Of a DNA stretch of 57,408 bases, positions 1 through 8,909 are shown piece after piece (positions within the stretch are counted from its first letter, which is position 1; every line of letters starts with the position of its first letter). The DNA comes from Acidobacteriota bacterium (GTDB lineage Bacteria; Acidobacteriota; Terriglobia; Acidiferrales; UBA7541): contig QHYM01000101.1 in the NCBI GenBank assembly GCA_003223295.1, forward strand, positions 1 to 57,408. The letters run 5' to 3'. The notes below the pieces were generated by a model that was given only the letters and a program-made list of their open reading frames with translations, was not told where the DNA came from and ran no database searches. Made by a program: the position numbers and the translations under genes.

Positions 1-3000
1 AACGGGGCAAACATCTCCGGCGCCACATCCTCGAGCTACACCACGCCGGCAACAGCGACTTCCGACAGCGGCTCGACTTTTCGTGCAGTGATCACCAATT
101 CGGCGGGCACAACAAACAGCAATGCCGCCACCCTGACGGTAAACGCAGCAGCGGTGGCGCCGGCGATCACCACGCAGCCTGCGAACCAGACAGTGACCAC
201 GGGGCAGACGGCGACATTTAGCGTTGTGGCGAGTGGCACAGCGCCGCTGAGCTATCAGTGGCAGAGGAACGGGACGCCGATCACCAGCGCGACTGCAGCC
301 ACCTACACGACTCCTGTGACAACCATCGCTGACATTGGGGAGCAGTTCACCGTAGTCATCAGCAATAGTGCCGGGAGCGTGACCAGCTCCGCCGCATCAT
401 TGACTGTCACCCCTGCGCTGGCTGTGGCATATGCCTTCAACGAAGGGAGCGGAAGCACCGCGGCCGATGCCTCTGGAAACGGGAATACAGGAACCTTGTC
501 CGGTCCCTCCTGGACAACCACGGCGCGCTACGGAGACGCCCTTTCCTTCAATGGAAGCAGCGGGGACGTCGAGGCCGTCAATTCCACCTCTTTAAATCCG
601 GGAACGGCAGCGACCTTCTCGGCCTGGGTGAATTTGCTAGGCGCCAACAGCGACATTTCCTCGGTCATCAACAAATGGAGCCAAACCGCCGATGATGAGT
701 ACTTGTTCGGGCTCGACTCAGGCAATCGGCTGACCTTTGCCTGGCAGACAACAGGCGGGAATGTTTGGGGCCAGCCATCCTACAACATCGTCACCGGTAA
801 CGCCCAAATTCCCCTAGGCACATGGACCTACATCAGCGTCGTTAGGAATGGCCCCGCGATCACGTTTTACATCAACGGAAATACGGATGCGACTTTCAGT
901 GCTGCGGCGGATAGCAATCCCTTCCGCAGCGGGATCAATTCGTTGCGGATCGGTGGGCAGAGCCGAGGCAGCCTGGCGCGCGTTTTGAATGGGACGATTG
1001 ACGAAGTGCGTATGTACAACCAGGCGCTGACCGCAGCGCAGATTCAAAGCGACATGAACACGCCCATCGCCGGTAGCGCCTTGCCCGTCCCACCCTCAAT
1101 TATCATGCAACCGGCGAGCCAGACGGTCGCGGCCGGGCAGACGGCAACCTTTTCTGTCACCGCAACGGGCACTGCTCCCCTTGCTTATCAATGGCAGAGG
1201 AGCGGCACAGCAATCAGTGGGGCAACGTCAGCGAGTTACACAACCCCAGCCACTACCACCGCAGACAACGGCACACAGTTCGCCGTCGCGGTCAGCAACT
1301 CGGCGGGTAGCGTCACCAGCAGCGCTGCCACCCTGAGCGTGAATACCCCTACCTACCTGCTCAGCGCCAGCCCAACAAGCTTGAGCTTTGGCAGCGTAAA
1401 TACGGGTGCCAGTAGCACTCTTGCTGTGACACTCACGAACTCCGGCAATTCCAACATCACGATTTCCACCGTCAGCGTTTCCGGCGCAAGTTTCAATGCC
1501 AGCGGCGTGCCCGCCGGAACGATTCTAAGTGTCGGCCAAACCGCGACTTTGCATGTGACCTTTGCTCCCTCTACTGCGGGAAGTGTGACAGGCAGCGTGT
1601 CAGTTGCGAGCAGCGCCACGAACTCTCCAGCGACGATTGCTCTCAGCGGCGTTGGCGTCACACCAACGAAAGCCCCGTATCCGGTTTGGGTACAATCCAG
1701 CTTGCTCCGCGCGGGCAAGACCGATGCCCCTGGCACCACCTCCTCGATTGTGCTGTCCGGCGCGCGTGGGGAAACTGTGGATACGCAGGTCATCGTTCAG
1801 GGGCCGTCTGGTGGCCTGACCAACGTGAATGTCAGCGCCTCCGCTCTGACTGGTCCCGCCGGGGCAAGGATTCCAGCATCCAACGTTACTCTGTATCGCG
1901 AGTACTACATCACCATCACCGGTACCGCCAGCTACGGCGGCGGCAGCAACCCGCCCTTGGGCTCCGGCACCTACGCCGAACCACTCATTCCTTTCAATGA
2001 TCCCGAGACAGGAGCGTCGCTGTGTGCAACCACTGCAGTCCTCAAGGCCTGTAATGCCACAGTTGGCGCGGGCCAGAATCAACCTTACTGGATCGACATT
2101 TCCGTCCCGCACGGGGCTACGACCACTCCGCCGGGAACCTATACGGGGACCATCTCTGTCACTGCGGACCAGGGCACGGCCACGATCCCGGTCACCGTGA
2201 CGGTGTGGAACTTTGGGCTTCCGGCGCAGCCTTCGGAACTGTCGCTGTGGACGCTGTGGCCACCAGCTGCCGGCACCTTAACCACCTTGGACCAAGCACT
2301 TATGCGCAACAAAGTCATGGGCTGGTACGATGTTGCCGCCAATGCAGCTTCAGACGTCAGCAACTTCGGACTCAACCGCTCTGGCCTGGACGGTTACTAC
2401 TACCTAGGCATTCAGTGCAACGGCTCTTACAGCAGCCTACCTACCACAAGCCAAATCAATGCCGCAGCCGCCAATTTCCCAGCGGGGCTTGGGTTGGACT
2501 TCTACGTTGCGGACGAATTGAGCGGTTGCACCGCTGATTACACGCCCCTCAAAACCATGGGTCTCAACGCTCACGCCGCCAATCGAAGCGTCAAGACCAT
2601 GATTAGTGTTAACGCTCCCGACCCCAATCTTTACAATGAAGGTGACGGCCGCAGCGCCATCGACCATTGGGTGGTACTGGATTCTATGCAGCAGTGGCCC
2701 AGTCTGCCATTTAGTGGTGGCGGAAGCGACCTGTGGAGCTACGTCAGTTGCAACACCGGCTTCGGCAACACTCCGGAATGGATGGTCGACTATCCGCCAG
2801 TCAACGAGCGCATTCAGGCAGGATTCTTGAACTGGACGCAAGGTGCCACAGGGATCCTGTACTATCGTGCCGACGGCTGGACCGCCGGAAACGCGATCGG
2901 CAGTTGGAACAATGTGGATACCACCGCGTGTGGTGCCGGCCTTGGCAGACCAGGCGACGGAATCTTCGTTTATCCGCCTGCTCCGATCGCTTCGACGGAA

Positions 3001-3219
3001 TCTGCTCCCGGGATTCGTCTGAAAGCCATTCGTGCCGGCATTCAGGACTACGAATACGCCCAGATTCTTAGGAACCTTGGCCAAGTAACGTTCTTGAATT
3101 CCATCATCGTGCCCATCGCCACAAGCTGGACCAATTGGACCCACAATCCAGCTGCTCTGGAAAGCGTGCGATTGCAGCTGGGCCAAAAACTCGATCAAGT
3201 TGCGCCACCTGGCTTCTGA
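1..3219 (+). CDS. Large secreted multidomain protein with Ig-like, LamG and DUF4091-type domains (5' partial)
   Basis: The frame is open from base 1, so the true start and signal peptide lie outside the window; 1072 codons remain. Visible order: end of one Ig-like repeat (residues 1-48), a full Ig-like repeat (about 49-137), a LamG/concanavalin-like domain (about 138-357, beginning AYAFNEGSGS), another Ig-like repeat (about 360-450), an ASPM/SPD-2/Hydin 'choice-of-anchor' repeat (about 452-555), then a 510-residue C-terminal module of the DUF4091 type (WTLWPP, then YVADEL, then GILYYR). DUF4091 proteins are predicted glycoside-hydrolase-like and no activity can be read off the sequence. The C-terminal module closely matches the protein at 7099-8763. 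The 3' end overlaps the convergent deacetylase gene by 25 bases. Likely role (inference): extracellular glycan binding or processing linked to the adjacent EPS cluster. Confidence 0.85.
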   Translation, partial: NGANISGATSSSYTTPATATSDSGSTFRAVITNSAGTTNSNAATLTVNAAAVAPAITTQPANQTVTTGQTATFSVVASGTAPLSYQWQRNGTPITSATAATYTTPVTTIADIGEQFTVVISNSAGSVTSSAASLTVTPALAVAYAFNEGSGSTAADASGNGNTGTLSGPSWTTTARYGDALSFNGSSGDVEAVNSTSLNPGTAATFSAWVNLLGANSDISSVINKWSQTADDEYLFGLDSGNRLTFAWQTTGGNVWGQPSYNIVTGNAQIPLGTWTYISVVRNGPAITFYINGNTDATFSAAADSNPFRSGINSLRIGGQSRGSLARVLNGTIDEVRMYNQALTAAQIQSDMNTPIAGSALPVPPSIIMQPASQTVAAGQTATFSVTATGTAPLAYQWQRSGTAISGATSASYTTPATTTADNGTQFAVAVSNSAGSVTSSAATLSVNTPTYLLSASPTSLSFGSVNTGASSTLAVTLTNSGNSNITISTVSVSGASFNASGVPAGTILSVGQTATLHVTFAPSTAGSVTGSVSVASSATNSPATIALSGVGVTPTKAPYPVWVQSSLLRAGKTDAPGTTSSIVLSGARGETVDTQVIVQGPSGGLTNVNVSASALTGPAGARIPASNVTLYREYYITITGTASYGGGSNPPLGSGTYAEPLIPFNDPETGASLCATTAVLKACNATVGAGQNQPYWIDISVPHGATTTPPGTYTGTISVTADQGTATIPVTVTVWNFGLPAQPSELSLWTLWPPAAGTLTTLDQALMRNKVMGWYDVAANAASDVSNFGLNRSGLDGYYYLGIQCNGSYSSLPTTSQINAAAANFPAGLGLDFYVADELSGCTADYTPLKTMGLNAHAANRSVKTMISVNAPDPNLYNEGDGRSAIDHWVVLDSMQQWPSLPFSGGGSDLWSYVSCNTGFGNTPEWMVDYPPVNERIQAGFLNWTQGATGILYYRADGWTAGNAIGSWNNVDTTACGAGLGRPGDGIFVYPPAPIASTESAPGIRLKAIRAGIQDYEYAQILRNLGQVTFLNSIIVPIATSWTNWTHNPAALESVRLQLGQKLDQVAPPGF

Positions 3220-4310
3220 GAAATTGAAGAAGCCAGGATCGGCGTAAGTCGTAGCGGCACGAGATCAGCTTGCTTCGTGACCTGCGCACCAAAATCTTGT
3301 CGCGAATCTCGCTTGCGTGGGCTCGGTGTATTTTCGAGCTTTGAATCGCATACATCTTCAACAGCCAGTTGGCTTCGGAATTCTTTGGCAAGCTGACCCA
3401 TAGTCAAGCATTTCACCTCTCCATTGCGTACCAAATTGCCGAGTTCCTGGAGAAAACGCGCTACCACATTTTCAAGTCGCGGCCACTGAGCGTAAAGATT
3501 CTCCGGGTGAAACCAGACATGAAAGACTCCACCGCTTCGACGGACCCGCTCTAGCCCTTTTGTGAGCCGCCGCAAACGGCTCGCGTCAGGTATGTACTTA
3601 CGCCAGCCAGCAGCATAGCGGATCATGAGAGAACCCGGAATGGAGACGAGCCCTTCTTTCAACGAAGGTTCGATCATGCGCGGCCACAGTCCGATGAAAT
3701 CTGCCCACACCATCGCAATAGATGTAAGCGTCCTGTTTGTACAGCGTAGAGGGGTTTCATCGACATCGCGGAAGCAATCGAAACCCGCATCCCGCAGCTC
3801 ACGGAGATAAGCGACTAAGTTGCGCGGGAATACGAAACTCGCTGGCGCAATACCAAGCTCTCGCGCCACCTTCGCACAATAACGGTATTCCGCAACTGCG
3901 CGTTCCCGTGTCATAGCGCGCAGGCCAAAGGGGGCGTGCGAAAAGGAATGAAAACCGATTTCCTGCTCCGGTTCAGCTTTCCTAATCATTTCGACCAGGC
4001 TCGCGCCGAACCACTCGGGATGAGTCTCTTCATTGCCTTGTTTGGGAACATAGCTAAACCACGGCTTGGAAAAGTGAGGATAATTGACTTCTGGCAACCC
4101 GGAAACGTCAGGTAACGAGGACCTCATCATTGCACCAACCACAGCCCAAGTTGCAGATAGTCTATTGCTCGTGAGGTGATTCAACAAACGTGGTGCGCCG
4201 ACGTCGTGGGTCCAGCGCGCCATTTTCACCACATCGGCATCGTAAGCGAGGTCGAAGGTGCCCCAGCTAAGCTCGAGATCCAAGCTAATCACGACCGTGG
4301 GGGTGGTCAT
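3195..4310 (-). CDS. Polysaccharide deacetylase family protein (NodB-like)
   Basis: A 371-residue protein with the start of a NodB/carbohydrate-esterase-4 fold: VVISLDLELSWG at the N-terminus gives the first catalytic-type Asp, and GFHSFSHAPFG near residue 130 gives the HxxxH metal-binding pair. The family removes N-acetyl groups from glycans in a metal-dependent way. No signal peptide is visible, so cytoplasmic action on a lipid-linked or precursor glycan is possible. It is the last gene of the leftward EPS series, 65 bases after the ATP-grasp gene, and its stop runs into the end of the convergent DUF4091 gene. The C-terminal 50 residues are basic and show no domain. Family call is confident; substrate is unknown. 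Confidence 0.85.
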   Translation of the reverse strand: MTTPTVVISLDLELSWGTFDLAYDADVVKMARWTHDVGAPRLLNHLTSNRLSATWAVVGAMMRSSLPDVSGLPEVNYPHFSKPWFSYVPKQGNEETHPEWFGASLVEMIRKAEPEQEIGFHSFSHAPFGLRAMTRERAVAEYRYCAKVARELGIAPASFVFPRNLVAYLRELRDAGFDCFRDVDETPLRCTNRTLTSIAMVWADFIGLWPRMIEPSLKEGLVSIPGSLMIRYAAGWRKYIPDASRLRRLTKGLERVRRSGGVFHVWFHPENLYAQWPRLENVVARFLQELGNLVRNGEVKCLTMGQLAKEFRSQLAVEDVCDSKLENTPSPRKRDSRQDFGAQVTKQADLVPLRLTPILASSISQKPGGAT

Positions 4311-4375
4311 CTGCGTTCCAATTTTAGTTTTCGTGGAGTGTCAGGGATATTGAATGAATGGCGTCCCGCGGATGC

Positions 4376-5611
4376 TTATCGAGTTGCGCCTGAATTGCTA
4401 CTCAGCTTTTCAGCTCTTAGGGCGATAACGCCGCGTAGAGCCTTATATCTGTTGTGAAGATGTTTGTAGAGAAATAAAGGAAGATCCGAAAGTCCGGGCA
4501 GAGGATCATCTAAAGCCATGACGGCAAACTCGATTGGTCTATGCAGGGAGCTCAAATACGCTCGCAAGCTCAGACGACCGCGAAGAATTTCCTGAATCGC
4601 GGAAGGAACATCCGTGCTCATGCGGACCCAGCGAACGCCCATGCGACCTGTTTGTCTCTGCACTGGCTTGCCTTTCATCATTTGCCACAGCAGATAGGGA
4701 AAATCTACGCCTGCGCGGGTGCCTAGTGTCGCCCAGGTCCAAAGCCTCGGATTGATGTCGAGAAGCTTGTAGCGCCCGTTTCTGGCGTCAAATTTGTACT
4801 CCACTTCAACCAATCCGGTGTATCGAATGGCGGCCAAGAGACGCCGCGAAGGCCCTACGATTTCAGGGAGGTCGAGCGTTTCAACAAAGGAACTCGAATA
4901 GCCAAAGTCGATGGGAAACTGGCGCGTGCGACGCGCCGTGAGAGAAGCGATAGGTTCTCCGTCGCAGCAGAGCGCCGCGTAGGAGAATTGAGATTCGCCC
5001 CCGCCCGGAATCAACTCCTGAACAACAATCAAATCGGGAGGGACCAGTTCTACGGCTTCATAGTAACGTGCGAAGAGTTCCTCGCGATTTGCCGCTGGCC
5101 AAGCCTTGTCCGCGGTAAACCGGTTCATGATCTCGTGAGTGGCAGGCTTAAGAATGACCGGAAAGTTCAGCGCATCCACATTTACGCTGACCTCTTTTCC
5201 GGGATAGAAAGTCAGCGGGAAATCAACCTCTTGTTCGGCCGCCAACTGATAGGTGAGACGCTTATCGTAGGCCCAGCGCAGGACATCCCACGCTGGTGTC
5301 GATACTCGGAATCGGCGCGAGAGCACAGAATGGAACTTTGAGAGTAAAGCGGCTGACTCGTCGCTGGTGGGAAATAAGACCCATCCGTCAAGCTGATACC
5401 GTTCGGCGAGTTCCAGTAAATACGCCGCTTGTGCTTGGCCATCTCCGGTAAGCCAAGGAAGGGTTCGCTGGGTATAACGGGAGCAGCTGGCGAGCCTTAT
5501 GTTCGCCGGGGTCGTAACCCAAACTGGTATGCCGTGACGCCCCAAGCTTCTCGCGATCGAGAGACCGTTGAGGTTTCCCCCGATTACCAGTGCGCCTGTA
5601 GCTTCAGTCAT
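4376..5611 (-). CDS. ATP-grasp carboxylate-amine ligase-like protein
   Basis: 411 residues. An N-terminal Rossmann-like segment (ALVIGGNLNGLSIARSLGRHG) precedes an ATP-grasp core: FPVILKPA around residue 150 is the ATP-binding lysine strand, VVQELIPGGGE around 200 is the hinge, and VEVEYKFD...YKLLDINPRLW around 275-290 supplies acidic and Asn metal ligands. ATP-grasp enzymes join a carboxylate to an amine, thiol or carbon nucleophile through an acyl-phosphate. It sits between a flavin monooxygenase-like gene (62-base gap) and a polysaccharide deacetylase gene (65-base gap). The context suggests attachment of an acyl or amino-acid group to an amino sugar freed by deacetylation, which is inference only. 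No clear Shine-Dalgarno is seen before this ATG. Confidence 0.8.
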   Translation of the reverse strand: MTEATGALVIGGNLNGLSIARSLGRHGIPVWVTTPANIRLASCSRYTQRTLPWLTGDGQAQAAYLLELAERYQLDGWVLFPTSDESAALLSKFHSVLSRRFRVSTPAWDVLRWAYDKRLTYQLAAEQEVDFPLTFYPGKEVSVNVDALNFPVILKPATHEIMNRFTADKAWPAANREELFARYYEAVELVPPDLIVVQELIPGGGESQFSYAALCCDGEPIASLTARRTRQFPIDFGYSSSFVETLDLPEIVGPSRRLLAAIRYTGLVEVEYKFDARNGRYKLLDINPRLWTWATLGTRAGVDFPYLLWQMMKGKPVQRQTGRMGVRWVRMSTDVPSAIQEILRGRLSLRAYLSSLHRPIEFAVMALDDPLPGLSDLPLFLYKHLHNRYKALRGVIALRAEKLSSNSGATR

Positions 5612-5673
5612 TTGAAGGAGACTCGAGAGCAGCGAAGAACAAAGGGCTACGCTTTGTTTGCATCCAGAGGGAG

Positions 5674-6906
5674 TTATCCGGCCTCAGCGATGAGTGAACC
5701 AGTGACGGGAACTTGATTAACAGCCGCTTTTCCGGCAATAGAACGAAGCAATGAACGGGAAGTGTAATGTGTGCCGACGACGAATTGCATCAAAGGGCCG
5801 AAGCTCCAAATGGATGGCGCTCCAAGAATATGCAAACCCGGTACGGACGTTTCGAATCCTTCGCGCAGCCGGGGATATCCTTCAAAGCGACTGATGGAAC
5901 GCGCCAATTCCGGAGAGAAGAAGCTGTATTTGGTGACATCCACGCGATACCCAGTTCCCAGAAGAACGTGGTCGACGGTCCGCTCGCTCCCGATATCAAG
6001 CTTTACCCTCACTCGCTCCCCAACCGCGGCAGCGGAAACAACGGAGCGTCCTAGTTTTATCGGCACATTCTGAAGCCTCGCGACCAGCCAGCGAGCGCCG
6101 GCCGGCCGGATAGACCTTTTCCGGAGCCAGTCCTGAACCGCGCGAGGAAAGCGTCTAACCAAGTCAGGCCGTGCCACAACCTGGCTAATGCCTGCGGGAC
6201 CAACGTCAGTAGATGCGTAGAGGATCTTCGACAGCTTAGGGCCCAGTCCGGCATGAATCGTTCTGGAAACCAATCCCCCAAGCCAGTTAATCCCATGTGC
6301 GCGAGTTACGACCTCGACTTCAGCCCCCACTTCGTGCAACAACGCAGCAGATTCCAATGCGCTTTGACCACTTCCGACTACAAGCACGCGTTTTCCTACA
6401 AACTTGTTTAATTGGCGGTGTTCCGACGTGTGTGACACCAGCGAACTCGCAAGGCCCGCAAATTCAGGCGGGCGCCAAACAAACGAACTGATTCCTGCCG
6501 CAACGACCACCCTTCGGGCTAAGATCGTCTCACCCTTCTCAAGGATTAGTCGGAAACCCTTTGAGTCGGATTCGATGCAGACGATCTTCCTGCGATCTAC
6601 GTCGGGTACCACCCGACGTTGATACCACAGCCCATAGTCGATAAAGCGATCGAGTGGAACTGGGCTGGAGAGATGATTGGACGATGCGGCCTTGTAAGCG
6701 TCCAGCGTTAGTGACTGATTGGGGTCAGCAATGTGCGTTGCCGCCCAGCCCGAGCGGAGCAACATGCCCGCGGGCATGTGGCGTTCCCAAAAGGACATGG
6801 GCTCGCCGAACGTGCGCACGTCCAGCCCTTTGATCTTGCGCAGGTGGGCCGTCGCTGATAATCCATACGGGCCAGCACCGAGGATTGCTACGTCGCACTT
6901 AGTCAT
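5674..6906 (-). CDS. FAD/NAD(P)-dependent oxidoreductase, flavin monooxygenase-like
   Basis: 410 residues with two dinucleotide-binding motifs: ILGAGPYGLSATAHL at residues 9-23 (FAD) and VLVVGSGQSALESA near 170 (NADPH, GxGxSA type). Between them, FWERHMPAGMLLRSGW resembles the substrate-side segment of SidA/IucD-like N-hydroxylating monooxygenases and related FAD oxidoreductases. LGTGYRVDVTKY near residue 315 fits the C-terminal FAD-binding ATG/D motif region. The ATG has AGGAG seven bases upstream. The family typically oxygenates or oxidises small amines, ketones or thioethers; the substrate here is unknown. It is followed after 62 bases by the ATP-grasp gene, and together with the deacetylase it may form a modification cassette for the EPS or an associated small molecule. 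Confidence 0.82.
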   Translation of the reverse strand: MTKCDVAILGAGPYGLSATAHLRKIKGLDVRTFGEPMSFWERHMPAGMLLRSGWAATHIADPNQSLTLDAYKAASSNHLSSPVPLDRFIDYGLWYQRRVVPDVDRRKIVCIESDSKGFRLILEKGETILARRVVVAAGISSFVWRPPEFAGLASSLVSHTSEHRQLNKFVGKRVLVVGSGQSALESAALLHEVGAEVEVVTRAHGINWLGGLVSRTIHAGLGPKLSKILYASTDVGPAGISQVVARPDLVRRFPRAVQDWLRKRSIRPAGARWLVARLQNVPIKLGRSVVSAAAVGERVRVKLDIGSERTVDHVLLGTGYRVDVTKYSFFSPELARSISRFEGYPRLREGFETSVPGLHILGAPSIWSFGPLMQFVVGTHYTSRSLLRSIAGKAAVNQVPVTGSLIAEAG

Positions 6907-7098
6907 TCTTCGCTCCTATGGAACCGTTGTTTTGCGATTTGGCTTAAGAGGCTGACTGCCTTGAAATTTGTTCCTCAAAGCTTTCCAAAGCGGTTCTTGA
7001 CAGGCTTTCGTCCACCTGAGGAATACAATTACCCTTCGACGCTGGCTAAAAGCAGCTCGGCAAGAACTAGGAACGAGCCTCTACAAAGAATCGTTTGC

Positions 7099-8763
7099 CT
7101 ATGGGGGTGAAAGCTTGTTGAGTTGTTGGCCTAATTGCAGCCGTGCATTTTCCAGCGCGCTAGGATTTTGACTCCAATTGGTCCAGCTTGTGGCAATCGG
7201 TTGGATCACAGCGTTGAGAAAATTGCTCTGTCCCAGGTTCTTGAGAATCTGGGCATACTCGTAGTCTTGGATGCCATCGCGAATGGCCTTCAGTCGGATT
7301 CCCGGGGCGGACTCCGTCGAGCTGATTGGCCCTGGCGGATAGAGAAAGATTCCATCTCCTGGCCTTGCAAGGCCGTCGCCACAACCTGTCTTATCTACGT
7401 TGTTCCAACTACTGAGGGTGTTCCCGGCCGTCCACCCATCGGAACGATAGTAGAGAATGCCCGTCGCCCCTTGTGTCCAGTTCAAGAATCCCGCCTGAAT
7501 GCGCTCGTTGACTGGCGGATAGTCGACCAGCCATTCCGGAGTGTTGCCGGAACCCGTGTCGCAGCTGGTATAGCTCCAAAGGTCGCCCCCGCCTGTGAAC
7601 GGCAGAGCGGGCCACTGCTCCTTCGAATCGAGTAGCACCCAATGGTCAATAGCGGTGCGTCCATCGCCCTCGTCATTGAGGCTTGTGTCTGGAGCATTAG
7701 TGGTCATCATGGTCTTGACGCTGGGAGTGGCAGCGTGGGCGTTCAGGCCCATGGTCTTAAGGGCCTGATAGGCGCCGGTGCAGCCGTTCAATTCGTCAGC
7801 AACGTAAAAGTTCAGCGGTAGGCCTGCGGGAAGATTGGCAGTCACGGCATTGATTTGGCTTGTCGAAGGAAGGTTGCTATAGGAACCGTCGCACTGAATT
7901 CCGATGGAGTAATAAATGTTCAGACCAAAGCGGTTGAGACCGAAGTTGGCAATGTCTGAGGCTGCGTTAGTGGCCAAACCGTGGCCCATGACTTTGTTGC
8001 GCATCAGAGCTTGTGCCAATGTCGTGAGTGTATTACCAGGAGCAGGGGGCCAGAGCGTCCAGAGAGAAAACTCCGAAGGCTGTACAGGCAGCTCAAAGTT
8101 CCACACCGTCAAGGTGACGGGGATCGAGGCAGAGCCCTGGTCGGCAGTAAGAGAGATCGTCCCCGAATAAGTCCCAGGCGGGCTGTTGGAGGCTCCGTGC
8201 GGCACGGAAATGTCGATCCAGTAGGGTTGATTCTGGGCGGCGCTAACCGTGGCGTTGCAAGCTTTCAGCACTGCTGAGCTAGAGCAAAGAGGTAGACCTG
8301 TTTCGGGATCGACGAAGGGGATGAGCGGCTCGGGGTAGGTGCCTGAGCCTGAAGGCGGATTGCTGCCGCCGCCATAGCTGGCGGTGCCGGTAACGGAGAC
8401 GTAATACTCGCGGTAGAGAGTGATGTTTGATGCTGGAATGGTCGCACCGCCGGGGCCGGTGAGCGCGGAGGGACTCAAGTTCACGTTGGTCAAGCCACCC
8501 GCAGGAGCCTGCACAATGACCTGCGTGTCCACGGTTTCCCCACGTGCCCCGGACAGAATGATCGAGGAATTGGGTCCAGGCACATCGGTATTACCTACGC
8601 GCAGCAGACCGGATTGCACCCAAACGGGGAACGCCGGGCTCGCTTGCGTCTGCTGTACTCGTGTATTCAGTATTGTCAGCGCAAAGACAAAGAGCACCGC
8701 CGTCGCTATCACCAGGCCCTTGCGGCTCAGGAAAGTAGTGCGAACATTGTCGATGATGTGCAT
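7099..8763 (-). CDS. Secreted DUF4091-type protein (short homologue of the gene at 1-3219)
   Basis: About 554 residues from an ATG at 8763; a TTG 18 bases upstream in frame is a less likely start. The N-terminus has a membrane or signal segment (GLVIATAVLFVFALTI), after which the protein goes straight into the DUF4091-type module (PVWVQSGLLR, WTLWPP, YVADEL, GILYYRSDGW, GIQDYEYAQI). It has none of the Ig, LamG or choice-of-anchor domains of its homologue but matches that protein's last 510 residues almost without gaps. It lies in the leftward EPS series, 128-146 bases below a glycosyltransferase and 192 bases above the flavoprotein gene. DUF4091 proteins are predicted glycosidase-like; the target is unknown and may be the polymer made here. 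Confidence 0.85.
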   Translation of the reverse strand: MHIIDNVRTTFLSRKGLVIATAVLFVFALTILNTRVQQTQASPAFPVWVQSGLLRVGNTDVPGPNSSIILSGARGETVDTQVIVQAPAGGLTNVNLSPSALTGPGGATIPASNITLYREYYVSVTGTASYGGGSNPPSGSGTYPEPLIPFVDPETGLPLCSSSAVLKACNATVSAAQNQPYWIDISVPHGASNSPPGTYSGTISLTADQGSASIPVTLTVWNFELPVQPSEFSLWTLWPPAPGNTLTTLAQALMRNKVMGHGLATNAASDIANFGLNRFGLNIYYSIGIQCDGSYSNLPSTSQINAVTANLPAGLPLNFYVADELNGCTGAYQALKTMGLNAHAATPSVKTMMTTNAPDTSLNDEGDGRTAIDHWVLLDSKEQWPALPFTGGGDLWSYTSCDTGSGNTPEWLVDYPPVNERIQAGFLNWTQGATGILYYRSDGWTAGNTLSSWNNVDKTGCGDGLARPGDGIFLYPPGPISSTESAPGIRLKAIRDGIQDYEYAQILKNLGQSNFLNAVIQPIATSWTNWSQNPSALENARLQLGQQLNKLSPP

Positions 8764-8909
8764 GAGGTTGCCCCCCAACAATTTGGTTTCGGGCTGGAAA
8801 GAGCGAGTCCGTCAAACGTTCGATCCCCTGGGCAGGGGAATAGCGGCGTCCTGATTATCGCCGAGAAAGCTTCATCCTTTTCGTTTCCTGCGGTAACTGT
8901 GAGGCGCAA

